Assembly: GCF_023277925.1 (NCBI RefSeq)
Contig: NZ_CP063832.1
Span: forward strand, 4,998,501 to 5,062,500
Length of the DNA stretch: 64,000 bases
Direction of reading: 5' to 3'
DNA from: Pseudomonas entomophila
GTDB lineage: Bacteria; Pseudomonadota; Gammaproteobacteria; Pseudomonadales; Pseudomonadaceae
A program made the position numbers and the translations under genes. Under the pieces are notes generated by a model, which was given only the letters and a program-made list of their open reading frames with translations, was not told where the DNA came from and did not search any database. Of the stretch, positions 18,324-26,361 are shown piece by piece; within the stretch, counting starts at the first letter, position 1, and each line of letters opens with the position of its first letter.

Positions 18324-20279
18324 ATGCAGAGCAATTCGTTCAGCCGCCATGCCCAGCAGGTGCTCACCATCGCCCGAGGGCAGGCCAGCGGGCCGGGCAG
18401 TGACCCGTCCATCGCCCGTTCCTGGCTGCGTTGCCTGGAGGATTACCACCTCGACCCCGCACGCGCCCAGGCGCCCGTCGTGCTTGAACACGGCCGCCTG
18501 CTGGAGAGCCGCGAGCGCCTGCACCAGGTGCTGCAGATCGCCGACAACGAGATGAACAGCCTGCACCAGCAACTGTCCGGCGCTGGTCACGCGGTACTGC
18601 TCACCGACGCCCGTGGCGTCATCCTCAACTGTGTCACCACCCCCAGCGAGCGGCGCATCTTCGAGCGTGCCGGGCTGTGGCTGGGCGCCGACTGGAGCGA
18701 GGCCCGCGAGGGCACCAACGGCATCGGCACCTGCCTGGTCGAGCGCCAGGCCCTGACCATCCACCAGGACGAACACTTCCGCGGCCGGCACACGGGCCTG
18801 ACCTGTTCGGCCAGCCCGGTGTTCGACCCCCACGGTGAATTGCTGGCGGTGCTCGACGTCTCGTCGGCGCGGCCGGACGTGTCACGGCAGAGCCAGTTCC
18901 ACACCATGGCCCTGGTAAATCTTTCGGCGAAGATGATCGAGAGCTGCTATTTCCTGCGCCACTTCGAACAGCAATGGCTGCTGCGCTTCCACCTGCAGGC
19001 CGAGTCGGTCGGGCTGTTCAGCGAAGGCCTGCTGGCGTTCGATGGCGACGGGCAGATCTGCGCGGCCAACCAGGGCGCGCTGAACCTGTTGGGTACCATC
19101 CGTGGCGGCGTGCTGGGCAAATCGGTGGACACCTTCTTTGCCCTGCGCCATGACGAGCTGTTCAGCCGCGCCACACCGCAAGGCAGCAGCGTCTGGCCGC
19201 TGCATACCCGTGATGGCCGGCAGGTGTTCGCCAGCCTGCGTGGCCAGGCGCGCACGCCAGCCTGGTCGGTGCCGGTGGCGTCACCCCAGGCCAGCGAGCC
19301 CGGCATCTGCCTGCTCGACCCGGCCCTGCAGAACGATTTTCGCCGTGCCGTGCGCGTCTTTGAGCGCGACGTACCCCTGCTGCTGCGCGGCGAGACCGGT
19401 TGCGGCAAGGAGGCCTTCGCCCAGGCCGTGCACCAGGCCAGCGCGCGCCGACACAAGCCGTTCGTGGCGATCAACTGCGCCTCGATTCCGGAAAGCCTGA
19501 TCGAGAGCGAGCTGTTCGGCTATCGCGGCGGCAGTTTCACCGGCGCGCGCAAGGAAGGCATGCGCGGCAAACTGTTGCAGGCCGACGGCGGCACCCTGTT
19601 GCTCGATGAGATCGGCGACATGCCATTGGCCCTGCAGACCCGCCTGCTGCGGGTGCTGGAGGAGCGCCAGGTGGTACCCATCGGTGGCGAGCCGCAGGCG
19701 GTGGATGTCCGCATCATCAGTGCCACCCACCGCGACCTGTTGGAGCGGGTGGAACAGGGTGGTTTCCGCGAAGACCTCTATTACCGCCTCAATGGCCTGG
19801 AGGTGGCGTTGCCGGCGCTGCGCGAGCGCAGCGACAAGGCACCGTTGCTCGACTTCCTGCTGGCGCAGGAGGCCGAGGGCCAAGCCATCGGCCTCGAGCC
19901 TGCCGCCCGCCAGGCGCTGCTGGACTTCACCTGGCCGGGGAATGTGCGGCAACTGCGCAATGTGCTGCGAACCTTGGTCGCGTTGTGCGAAGGCCCGCAT
20001 ATCGTTTTTTCGGATCTCCCTGCAATCGTCCGCAATGGCACGCCTTCTGTGGGAGCGGCTTTGTGTCGCGAAAGTGCCGCAAAGCGGCCCCAGGATTTCA
20101 GCAGCGCTGCTGAATCTGCCGGGGCTGCTGCGCCGCTCCTGCATGCCGAGCGCGATGCACTGCTGGCCGTACTGGAGGCAAACCGCTGGCACCTGACCCA
20201 TGCCGCCGAGCACCTGGGCATCAGCCGCAACACCCTCTATCGAAAACTGCGCAAACATGGCATCGCCCGGGCCGGCTGA
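18324..20279 (+). CDS. eatR: Sigma-54-dependent activator of ethanolamine catabolism, AcoR/EatR type (651 aa)
   Basis: This is an enhancer-binding protein that opens sigma-54 promoters. A GAF-like sensory part covers about residues 70-190 (GTNGIGTCLVERQALTI), a PAS-like part about 230-290, and the AAA+ ATPase about 330-560 with GETGCGKEAF (Walker A), GGSFTGA (the sigma-54 contact loop, with S for the usual A) and LLLDEIGDMP (Walker B). A Fis-type helix-turn-helix is at the end (AAEHLGISRNTLYRKL). The linker before the helix-turn-helix contains a translated REP element. The ATG at 18324 begins MQSNSFSRHAQQVL; in-frame codons upstream are not needed. Its divergent position and two sigma-54 promoters nearby make it the likely regulator of ethanolamine genes, as reported for EatR in P. 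aeruginosa. Confidence 0.9.
   Translation: MQSNSFSRHAQQVLTIARGQASGPGSDPSIARSWLRCLEDYHLDPARAQAPVVLEHGRLLESRERLHQVLQIADNEMNSLHQQLSGAGHAVLLTDARGVILNCVTTPSERRIFERAGLWLGADWSEAREGTNGIGTCLVERQALTIHQDEHFRGRHTGLTCSASPVFDPHGELLAVLDVSSARPDVSRQSQFHTMALVNLSAKMIESCYFLRHFEQQWLLRFHLQAESVGLFSEGLLAFDGDGQICAANQGALNLLGTIRGGVLGKSVDTFFALRHDELFSRATPQGSSVWPLHTRDGRQVFASLRGQARTPAWSVPVASPQASEPGICLLDPALQNDFRRAVRVFERDVPLLLRGETGCGKEAFAQAVHQASARRHKPFVAINCASIPESLIESELFGYRGGSFTGARKEGMRGKLLQADGGTLLLDEIGDMPLALQTRLLRVLEERQVVPIGGEPQAVDVRIISATHRDLLERVEQGGFREDLYYRLNGLEVALPALRERSDKAPLLDFLLAQEAEGQAIGLEPAARQALLDFTWPGNVRQLRNVLRTLVALCEGPHIVFSDLPAIVRNGTPSVGAALCRESAAKRPQDFSSAAESAGAAAPLLHAERDALLAVLEANRWHLTHAAEHLGISRNTLYRKLRKHGIARAG
20049..20092 (+). 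repeat. REP element inside the activator coding sequence
   Basis: GTGGGAGCGGCTTTGTGTCG followed by CGAAAGTGCCGCAAAGCGGC reproduces a common Pseudomonas REP palindrome. It is translated in frame as part of codons about 576-590 of the sigma-54 activator, in the linker between the ATPase domain and the Fis helix-turn-helix, without interrupting the frame. Confidence 0.8.
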
Positions 20280-20345
20280 GCGAAACAGCGGGTGCGATTT
20301 CCCTCGCCGTGGGCTACCCTGCCTCGACGTTTTGCGAGGTCGATC

Positions 20346-21695
20346 ATGCACATTCACATTCTCGGTATTTGCGGCACTTTCATGGGTTCGCTGGCCGTGC
20401 TGGCCAAGGAACTTGGCCACCGCGTCACCGGTTCCGACGCCAATGTCTACCCCCCGATGAGCACCCAGCTCGAAGCCCAGGGCATCGAGCTCACCCAAGG
20501 CTATGACCCGGCCCAGCTGGAGCCGGCACCGGACCTGGTGGTGATCGGCAACGCCATGTCGCGGGGCAACCCGGCGGTGGAATACGTGCTGAACAAGGGC
20601 CTGCCCTATGTGTCCGGCCCGCAGTGGCTGGCCGACCATGTGCTGCAGGGGCGCTGGGTGCTGGCGGTGGCCGGCACCCACGGCAAGACCACCACCAGCA
20701 GCATGCTGGCCTGGGTCCTGGAGCATGCTGGCATGAGCCCGGGCTTTTTGATCGGCGGCGTGCCGCAGAATTTCTCGGTGTCGGCGCGCCTGGGCGGCAC
20801 GCCGTTCTTCGTGGTCGAGGCCGACGAATACGACAGCGCCTTCTTCGACAAGCGCTCGAAGTTCGTGCACTACCACCCACGCACCGCGATCCTCAACAAC
20901 CTTGAGTTCGATCACGCGGACATCTTCCCGGACCTGGCGGCCATCGAGCGGCAGTTCCACCACCTGGTGCGGACCATCCCGAGCGAAGGCCTGGTGATCC
21001 ACCCGACCACCGAGCAGGCGCTGGAGCGGGTGATCGGCATGGGCTGCTGGACCCCGGTGCAGACCACGGGTGTTAGCGGCCAGTGGCAGGCGCGCCTGCT
21101 CAGCCCCGACGGTTCGCGCTTCGAGGTGCTGTTCGAGGGCGAGGCGCAAGGTGTGGTGGACTGGGCCCTGACTGGCCAGCACAACGTCGCCAACGCCCTG
21201 GCGACGCTTGCCGCCGCCCGCCACGTGGGCGTGGCCCCGGCCATGGGCATCGAAGGCCTGAGCGCATTCAAGAGCGTCAAGCGGCGCATGGAGAAGGTCG
21301 CCGAAGTCCAAGGCGTGACTATCTACGATGACTTCGCCCACCACCCGACCGCCATCGCCACCACCCTCGATGGCCTGCGCAAGCGCGTTGGCGAGGCGCC
21401 GGTGATCGCGGTGATCGAGCCGCGCTCCAACTCCATGAAGCTCGGTGCCCACCGTGATGGCCTGCCGGAAAGCGTCAGCGATGCCGACCAGGTCATCTGG
21501 TACGCGCCGCCCAACCTGGGTTGGGACCTGGCCGGTACCGCCGCCCAGTGCAAGGTCCCCAGCGTGGTGGCCGACAGCCTCGAGGCGATCATCGACCGGG
21601 TCAAGGGCCAGGCCCGCCCGGGCACCCACGTGGTGATCATGAGCAACGGCGGCTTCGGCGGCCTGCACGGCAAGCTGGCCGAGGCCCTCAAGTGA
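20346..21695 (+). CDS. mpl: UDP-N-acetylmuramate:L-Ala-gamma-D-Glu-meso-DAP ligase (449 aa)
   Basis: Mpl recycles cell-wall tripeptide by ligating it to UDP-MurNAc in the cytoplasm. It is a Mur ligase: an N-terminal nucleotide-binding domain starts [20 protein letters not shown], the ATP-binding loop [12 protein letters not shown] is near residue 113, the central domain contains [10 protein letters not shown], and the C-terminal domain has [11 protein letters not shown] and [10 protein letters not shown]. The length fits the family. The ATG at 20346 gives the usual N-terminus. Its stop overlaps the ubiX GTG start (GTGA), so the two are translationally coupled. Confidence 0.97.
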   Translation: MHIHILGICGTFMGSLAVLAKELGHRVTGSDANVYPPMSTQLEAQGIELTQGYDPAQLEPAPDLVVIGNAMSRGNPAVEYVLNKGLPYVSGPQWLADHVLQGRWVLAVAGTHGKTTTSSMLAWVLEHAGMSPGFLIGGVPQNFSVSARLGGTPFFVVEADEYDSAFFDKRSKFVHYHPRTAILNNLEFDHADIFPDLAAIERQFHHLVRTIPSEGLVIHPTTEQALERVIGMGCWTPVQTTGVSGQWQARLLSPDGSRFEVLFEGEAQGVVDWALTGQHNVANALATLAAARHVGVAPAMGIEGLSAFKSVKRRMEKVAEVQGVTIYDDFAHHPTAIATTLDGLRKRVGEAPVIAVIEPRSNSMKLGAHRDGLPESVSDADQVIWYAPPNLGWDLAGTAAQCKVPSVVADSLEAIIDRVKGQARPGTHVVIMSNGGFGGLHGKLAEALK

Positions 21696-22321
21696 GCGGG
21701 CCGGAGCGCATCACCCTGGCCATGACCGGGGCGTCCGGGGCGCAGTATGGCCTGCGCTTGCTCGACTGCCTGGTACGTGAGGACCGCGAGGTGCACTTCC
21801 TCGTCTCCAAGGCCGCGCAACTGGTGATGGCCACCGAGACCGACGTGGTGCTGCCGGCCAAGCCCCAGGCGATGCAGGCCTTCCTCACCGAATACACCGG
21901 GGCCGCCGACGGGCAGATCCGCGTGTACGGCAAGGAGGACTGGATGTCGCCGGTGGCCTCGGGCTCCGGCGCGCCGGCGGCGATGGTGGTGGTGCCATGC
22001 TCCACCGGCACGTTGTCGGCCATCGCCACCGGTGCCTGCAACAACCTGATCGAGCGCGCCGCCGACGTGACGTTGAAGGAGCGTCGCCAATTGATCCTGG
22101 TACCGCGCGAGGCGCCACTGTCGACCATCCACCTGGAGAACATGCTCAAGCTGTCGCAGATGGGCGCGGTGATCCTGCCGGCGGCACCGGGCTTCTACCA
22201 CCAGCCGCAGACCATCGACGACCTGGTCGACTTCGTCGTTGCGCGCATCCTCAACCTGCTGAACATTCCCCAGGACATGCTGCCGCGCTGGGGCGAGCAC
22301 CACCACGGGGTCGACGATTGA
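21692..22321 (+). CDS. ubiX: Flavin prenyltransferase (209 aa)
   Basis: UbiX attaches a dimethylallyl group to FMN to make the prenylated flavin used by UbiD decarboxylases in ubiquinone synthesis. The N-terminal [19 protein letters not shown] binds FMN; the family motifs [20 protein letters not shown] and [24 protein letters not shown] sequence (here [16 protein letters not shown]) follow. The GTG at 21692 is preferred because it gives the usual 209-residue length and overlaps the mpl stop; an ATG 10 codons later would cut into the first beta strand. The next gene overlaps its stop in turn. Confidence 0.96.
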   Translation: MSGPERITLAMTGASGAQYGLRLLDCLVREDREVHFLVSKAAQLVMATETDVVLPAKPQAMQAFLTEYTGAADGQIRVYGKEDWMSPVASGSGAPAAMVVVPCSTGTLSAIATGACNNLIERAADVTLKERRQLILVPREAPLSTIHLENMLKLSQMGAVILPAAPGFYHQPQTIDDLVDFVVARILNLLNIPQDMLPRWGEHHHGVDD

Positions 22322-22605
22322 GGCGGGCGTTGCTGGGCTGGCTGGTATTGATGCAATTGGGGGGCTGCGCCACGGTGCGTACCCTGGACGCCAACAAGCC
22401 CGGGGCACCGGTGGTGTACGCCGGCACGCGGCTGGACCTGTACGTGATGAACGGCGGCTGCTGCCCCGAAGACCGTTTCGGGGCTGAGGCGCCGGCCTAC
22501 CCGGGGCTGGACCTGCCCGCCAGCGCGTTGCTGGACACGTTGTTGCTGCCCCTGTCATTGCTGACCGCGGCGGGGGTGGGCTTCAACGCCACGGGCGGGC
22601 TTTGA
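22318..22605 (+). CDS. YceK/YidQ-like small lipoprotein (95 aa)
   Basis: This is a small lipoprotein with a signal peptide ending in the lipobox LGGC ([17 protein letters not shown]). The mature part includes [20 protein letters not shown] and [19 protein letters not shown], matching the YceK/YidQ family of unknown function. The proposed TTG start at 22318 overlaps the ubiX stop (TTGA), keeping the three genes mpl, ubiX and this one tightly coupled; a later in-frame ATG at residue 12 would destroy the signal peptide. It is probably anchored to the inner or outer membrane facing the periplasm. Confidence 0.8.
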   Translation: MRRALLGWLVLMQLGGCATVRTLDANKPGAPVVYAGTRLDLYVMNGGCCPEDRFGAEAPAYPGLDLPASALLDTLLLPLSLLTAAGVGFNATGGL

Positions 22606-22692
22606 CCCTTCGGGGGGCTGCACCTACGCTGATCCTCACGTGCGCCGCATGCCTGCACGGGGCGGTGGCCTTCTGGATCACGGAGTGTCCGC

Positions 22693-24357
22693 ATGCGCCT
22701 GATGCTGTTGACGATGCTGGCGTTGTCCTGTGGGGCCAGCGCTCGCGCCGAGTCCCTGCCCAGCTACCTCGATGGCAATGAAACCGACAACCGCCTGCCC
22801 ACGGCGAACCTGCCGGTGGCTGCCTACCGTCCGGGGGAGCCCTTCGTACAGGTGGTGACGCCCGACATTCTTCGCCAGCAACCCTTGGCGATGGACACCC
22901 GGGTGCAGGTGCGCAAGGTGCGTTTCGAGGGCGGTACCGTCTATGCATTGGGCGAATTGCGCGATCACTACCAGCCCATCATCGGCCAGACACTCAGCCT
23001 GGCCGAGCTGAACGAACTCACTCAACGCCTCACCCGGCGTTACCAGCAGGACGGTTACCTGCTTTCCTACGCCTACCTCCCTCCACAAGACTTCGCCGAC
23101 GGCCGAGTGCACGTGGTCCTGGTCGAAGGCCATGTCCATGATTATCGGATCGAAGGCCAGATCGGCCCGGCGCGCGCCTACCTGGTCAGGCTGCTGGAAC
23201 GGCTCAAGACCGAACGCCCGCTGACCCGGCAGACCCTCGACCGCTCTGTCAGCCTGATGGGGCGTATACCGGGTGTGACCTTGCAGGCCAGGGTCGAAGC
23301 ACCCGTCGCCGACGATGGTGCAGCCCGCTTGGTCGTCCAGGTATCGCATAGGCCGTTTGCTGGCAACGTGACCGTGAATGACGGCAGTCGCGCTGCGCCT
23401 CAAGCCTTGGTCAGTGTTGCCAGCAACGCCCAGACCCGCTACGCCGAACAGCTGCGCGCCAGTGTGCTGGCACCTCCCGGCGAGGACGAGGCGCACTTTG
23501 CCCGCCTCGACTACAGCCAGTTCATCGATGAGCAAGGGTTGCAACTGCAACTCTCGGCTTCACGCTACCGCAGCGAACCCCGCACGCATGTGCGATTGGA
23601 CGATGGCACCGACCTGCGTCAGCACCGTGACAGTGACCGCTATGCGATCGGTCTCAACCACCCACTGATCGCAGCACCAGACGAGTGGCTGGAGGTGGTG
23701 GGGCGCTTCTACGTGGTCAAGGACCGGGTCGACTATCAGGGGGCGGCGCAGCAAGCGGACACCGCGACCGATGTTCGTGCGTTGTCCTTCGAAGGCGACT
23801 GGCGCAAGGTCGAGGCCGGGCGCCTGCGGATGCTCAGTGCCGGCGTCTACCAGGGCATGGACTACCTTGGGGCGAGCAGCAATGCCGGCTATGACCTGGA
23901 CTTCCTGCGGCTGCGGCTGTCCGGTTTGCAGAGCGACGATTTCACCGACCATTGGCAAGGCGTGGCGTCGGCCGCCGCGTACTGGAGCGGCGACAGCCTG
24001 CCCGACAGCGAGCGTGTGCTGTTGGGTGGCCAGGGCTTCGGCCGGGGTTATCCCCGCGACCAGGCGAGCGGCGACATGGGATGGGGAGTGGCCTACGAGG
24101 TCAACTACAGCTTCAGGCGCGGCGGCGAGTGGTTGAAGGTGGTGCAGCCTTATGCCGTGGTCGATGCCGCCAGGACCTGGTTCAACGAAGTGGACGTGCA
24201 TGAGGCGAAACTGGCGTCCGCCGCGCTGGGGGTGCGCTTGGGGGATAGGCGTTACTTCAACGTCGCCGTAGAACTGGCCAAGCCACTGGCGGACGTTGCC
24301 CTGGACAGCCTCGACCGTCGGCCCAGGGTTACGCTGAGCTTCAGTTGCCAGCTCTAA
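22693..24357 (+). CDS. Two-partner secretion outer-membrane transporter, ShlB/FhaC (TpsB) family (554 aa)
   Basis: TpsB proteins form 16-strand outer-membrane barrels that export one large TpsA exoprotein. A signal peptide ends around ASARA (residue 20). POTRA-type domains cover about 65-210 (LNELTQRLTRRYQQDGYLLSYAYLPPQ) and a barrel fills the rest, with the inward-folded loop 6 motif at GFGRGYPRDQASGDMGWG (the VRGY/F motif of the family, here GRGYP). The protein ends in the aromatic-hydrophobic pattern LSFSCQL. The length is normal. The start follows GGAG. No TpsA gene with a hemagglutinin-type secretion domain is adjacent or anywhere in the window; REP repeats follow. Confidence 0.9.
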   Translation: MRLMLLTMLALSCGASARAESLPSYLDGNETDNRLPTANLPVAAYRPGEPFVQVVTPDILRQQPLAMDTRVQVRKVRFEGGTVYALGELRDHYQPIIGQTLSLAELNELTQRLTRRYQQDGYLLSYAYLPPQDFADGRVHVVLVEGHVHDYRIEGQIGPARAYLVRLLERLKTERPLTRQTLDRSVSLMGRIPGVTLQARVEAPVADDGAARLVVQVSHRPFAGNVTVNDGSRAAPQALVSVASNAQTRYAEQLRASVLAPPGEDEAHFARLDYSQFIDEQGLQLQLSASRYRSEPRTHVRLDDGTDLRQHRDSDRYAIGLNHPLIAAPDEWLEVVGRFYVVKDRVDYQGAAQQADTATDVRALSFEGDWRKVEAGRLRMLSAGVYQGMDYLGASSNAGYDLDFLRLRLSGLQSDDFTDHWQGVASAAAYWSGDSLPDSERVLLGGQGFGRGYPRDQASGDMGWGVAYEVNYSFRRGGEWLKVVQPYAVVDAARTWFNEVDVHEAKLASAALGVRLGDRRYFNVAVELAKPLADVALDSLDRRPRVTLSFSCQL

Positions 24358-24380
24358 AAATGTGCTGACTGTACTGGCCT

Positions 24381-24466
24381 ATTCGCCGGCAAAGCCGGCT
24401 CCTACAGGTGCAGCGTTGACCTTGAGGTTGGCGCCGTACCTGTAGGAGCCGGCTTTGCCGGCGAAT
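24381..24466. repeat. Paired REP element with perfect 29-bp arms
   Basis: Positions 24381-24409 and 24438-24466 are exact inverted copies (ATTCGCCGGCAAAGCC... and its complement) with a 28-base centre. It lies between two convergent transcripts, the TpsB gene and the response regulator gene, and can act as a shared 3'-end structure. Confidence 0.95.
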
Positions 24467-24479
24467 GCTTTGCACGTCG

Positions 24480-24887
24480 CTAGTTCACGGCTTGCAACAG
24501 CGGCTTGGGAAACAGGTTCTCCAGGGTTTCCAGCAAGCGTGCGTGGTAGATGGGCTTGCGGAACAGGTCGAGCACCTGCAGGCGCAACAGGTCGCTGACG
24601 TCGTCCATGTCAGCGTGCCCGGACATCACGATCACCGGCAGATGCTGGCGGGCGGTGTGGTCGCGCAGGCGCTGGATCAGACCAATGCCGCTCTCCTCGG
24701 GCATACGCAGGTCGGTGATGACCAGCGCCACGTCCGGGTGGCGGGTCAGTTGTTGCAGGGCGGCCTTCACGGAGCTGGCGGTGTGGCAGGCGAAGCCTTC
24801 GTTTTCCAATAACTCGGCCAGCTCCAGCAAGGCGTGCTCGTCGTCGTCCACCAAGAGAATCTGCTGACGCAATGCAGAGGTCGGCAT
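24480..24887 (-). CDS. Single-domain response regulator (135 aa)
   Basis: The whole protein is a receiver domain. The acidic pocket DDDE is at residues 14-17, the phospho-acceptor is Asp59 in VITDLRMPEESG, and the switch residues are Ser89 (VIVMSG) and Lys111 (LFRKPIY). There is no output domain. It starts 41 bases after the flp pilin stop on the same strand, so both are probably in one transcript. It may take phosphate from the PprA-like kinase of the same locus and adjust pilus assembly by protein contact; that is inference. Confidence 0.88.
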   Translation of the reverse strand: MPTSALRQQILLVDDDEHALLELAELLENEGFACHTASSVKAALQQLTRHPDVALVITDLRMPEESGIGLIQRLRDHTARQHLPVIVMSGHADMDDVSDLLRLQVLDLFRKPIYHARLLETLENLFPKPLLQAVN

Positions 24888-24928
24888 GCTCGGCTCCCGG
24901 GCTGTCGGTCAGGCGTCCTGGCCTGCGA

Positions 24929-25111
24929 TCACTGGGTGATGGCGGTCTTGATGCTGGTCATGATGTTGCTGACTTCGGCGCCGATGGGCGTGACGAAGCC
25001 CGCCAGCACCACCGCGACCATGGCGGCGATCACCGCGTACTCGATACCGGAGGCGCCATCCTTGCGCTGGAGGAAGTGCTTGCAGTGGAGGACGATCAGT
25101 TGCAGCAGCAT
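24929..25111 (-). CDS. flp: Flp-type type IVb prepilin (60 aa)
   Basis: This is the major pilin of the Tad pilus. The type IVb processing motif is present: Gly followed by ASGI and then EY (KDGASGIEYAVIAA), with cleavage expected after the glycine, followed by a hydrophobic stretch of about 20 residues (VIAAMVAVVLAGFVTPIG). The peptide before the site is about 20 residues. The ATG at 25111 is preferred over an in-frame ATG at 25132 because AAGGAG lies 7 bases upstream of it. It is read divergently from the rest of the tad operon and followed by the single-domain response regulator. Confidence 0.93.
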   Translation of the reverse strand: MLLQLIVLHCKHFLQRKDGASGIEYAVIAAMVAVVLAGFVTPIGAEVSNIMTSIKTAITQ

Positions 25112-25398
25112 GGCATGTCTCCTTGCGCTCATGTGGCGCGGGTCTCGGGGCTTGAAAAGTGACACCCCTTTGCCATCACAGAATCGTCAAGCCATGGCCG
25201 GCTGCAAATGTAAGAAGGCATTAATCCAAAAGTATTGTTCACAATCGGCGAGGCTAAGTTTCTGTTTTGCCTGTGCGTCAATTTCATGGCTCGAAAAACG
25301 CCGACCAGTTAATGGCGAATCGGCAGGGCTCGGCTACCGTGCAATAGCGAAATAGTTACTTTTTGCCAGCATCGATCACGGGCGCAGGGAGGGCGGGA
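25112..25398. promoter_or_regulatory. Divergent promoter region between flp and the tad operon
   Basis: This 287-base region separates the pilin gene from rcpC. Its right half (about 25200-25360) is much more AT-rich than the neighbourhood, with runs such as TTAATCCAAAAGTATTG and AATAGTTACTTTTTG. It is the likely binding place of the PprB-like regulator, but no site could be assigned with confidence. The in-frame extensions of either flanking gene into it are not supported by ribosome sites. Confidence 0.55.
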
Positions 25399-26343
25399 AT
25401 GAGCAGTCGCTTGACCATGATCCTGGCTGGCCTGTTCTTCCTCGCGGCATTGCTGGCGGGGTACTGGGGGCTGCGCCTGAGCCGCCCGCCCGAGCCGCCT
25501 GCACCGTTGGTGCCCGCCGCCGATGCCCTGCCAGCGCCGACGCCCGTCGTCGTACCCGCGCAACCGCCAGAGCCGCCACGCTCGCCCATTGTGGTGTTGC
25601 GCAAGGCGGTGCCGGCCAATGTGCCGCTGACCGAGGACGATGTGCTGGTCGAGCGCCTGCAGGTCGTGCCTGCGGGTGCGTTCCAGCAGCTCGACCAGGT
25701 GCTCGGGCGCCGCAGTTCGCGGCCGTTGGCGGCCGGCAGTTGGCTCGATGAGTCGAGTTTCCAGGCCGGTGGCCCATTGGCGCGGATGATCCGCGCCCAC
25801 GAGCGTGCCGTCGCGGTGGCGGTGGATGACGTGAGTGGCGCCGCTGGGCAGCTGCGGCCGGGGGATTACGTCGATGTGCTGTTGTTCCTGCGCGAGGAGA
25901 ACAACAACCCGCAGTCCTCGGCCCAGGTGGTGTTGCCGGCCTTGCGCGTGCTCAGCGTCGACCAACAGACGGGCCTGGCCAACGATGGCCGCCCGGCACA
26001 GACCGCCGAGGAGCAGAAAGCCCGCCGCGACCAGCAATCGCTGAACAGCAACGCCACCCGCACCGTCGGCCTGGCCGTGCCCGAGGCCCTGGCCAGCCGC
26101 CTGATGCTGGCCGCCCAGGCCGGCACTCTGCGCCTGGCGGTGCGCAGCGCCGACGAACAATTGCTTGCGCGCTACTGGTCCGGCGAAGACGCCAGCCCCC
26201 AGCTGGCCGCCGCCAACCGTGACCTCTTCCGCTTCAGCCAGCTGTCCCAGGTGCCGTTGGCCAACCCGGCCGCCGCAGGCGCGCCCGGCATGCAGATCAT
26301 TCGTGGCGCCCAGGCGGCCAACGACCTGAACAAGACCCCCTGA
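25399..26343 (+). CDS. rcpC: Tad pilus assembly protein RcpC/CpaB (314 aa)
   Basis: CpaB/RcpC proteins sit in the periplasm anchored to the inner membrane and help stabilise the secretin. An N-terminal membrane segment (LTMILAGLFFLAALLAGYW) is followed by a proline-rich stretch and a SAF-like domain beginning VVLRKAVPANVPLTEDDVLV (about residue 65), then RAVAVAVDDVSGAAGQLRPGDYVDVLL, the conserved RcpC core. The ATG at 25399 is 7 bases after GGGAGG. It is first in the plus-strand operon, 18 bases before the secretin gene. Confidence 0.92.
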   Translation: MSSRLTMILAGLFFLAALLAGYWGLRLSRPPEPPAPLVPAADALPAPTPVVVPAQPPEPPRSPIVVLRKAVPANVPLTEDDVLVERLQVVPAGAFQQLDQVLGRRSSRPLAAGSWLDESSFQAGGPLARMIRAHERAVAVAVDDVSGAAGQLRPGDYVDVLLFLREENNNPQSSAQVVLPALRVLSVDQQTGLANDGRPAQTAEEQKARRDQQSLNSNATRTVGLAVPEALASRLMLAAQAGTLRLAVRSADEQLLARYWSGEDASPQLAAANRDLFRFSQLSQVPLANPAAAGAPGMQIIRGAQAANDLNKTP

Positions 26344-26361
26344 CCAGGCAAGGATGCAGCT

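Noticed and set aside
19281..21668. 795-codon minus-strand open frame across the activator, mpl and their gap
   Set aside because: It is antisense to two well-supported genes, is rich in His/Gly/Ala/Arg and has no recognisable domain; a by-product of high GC.
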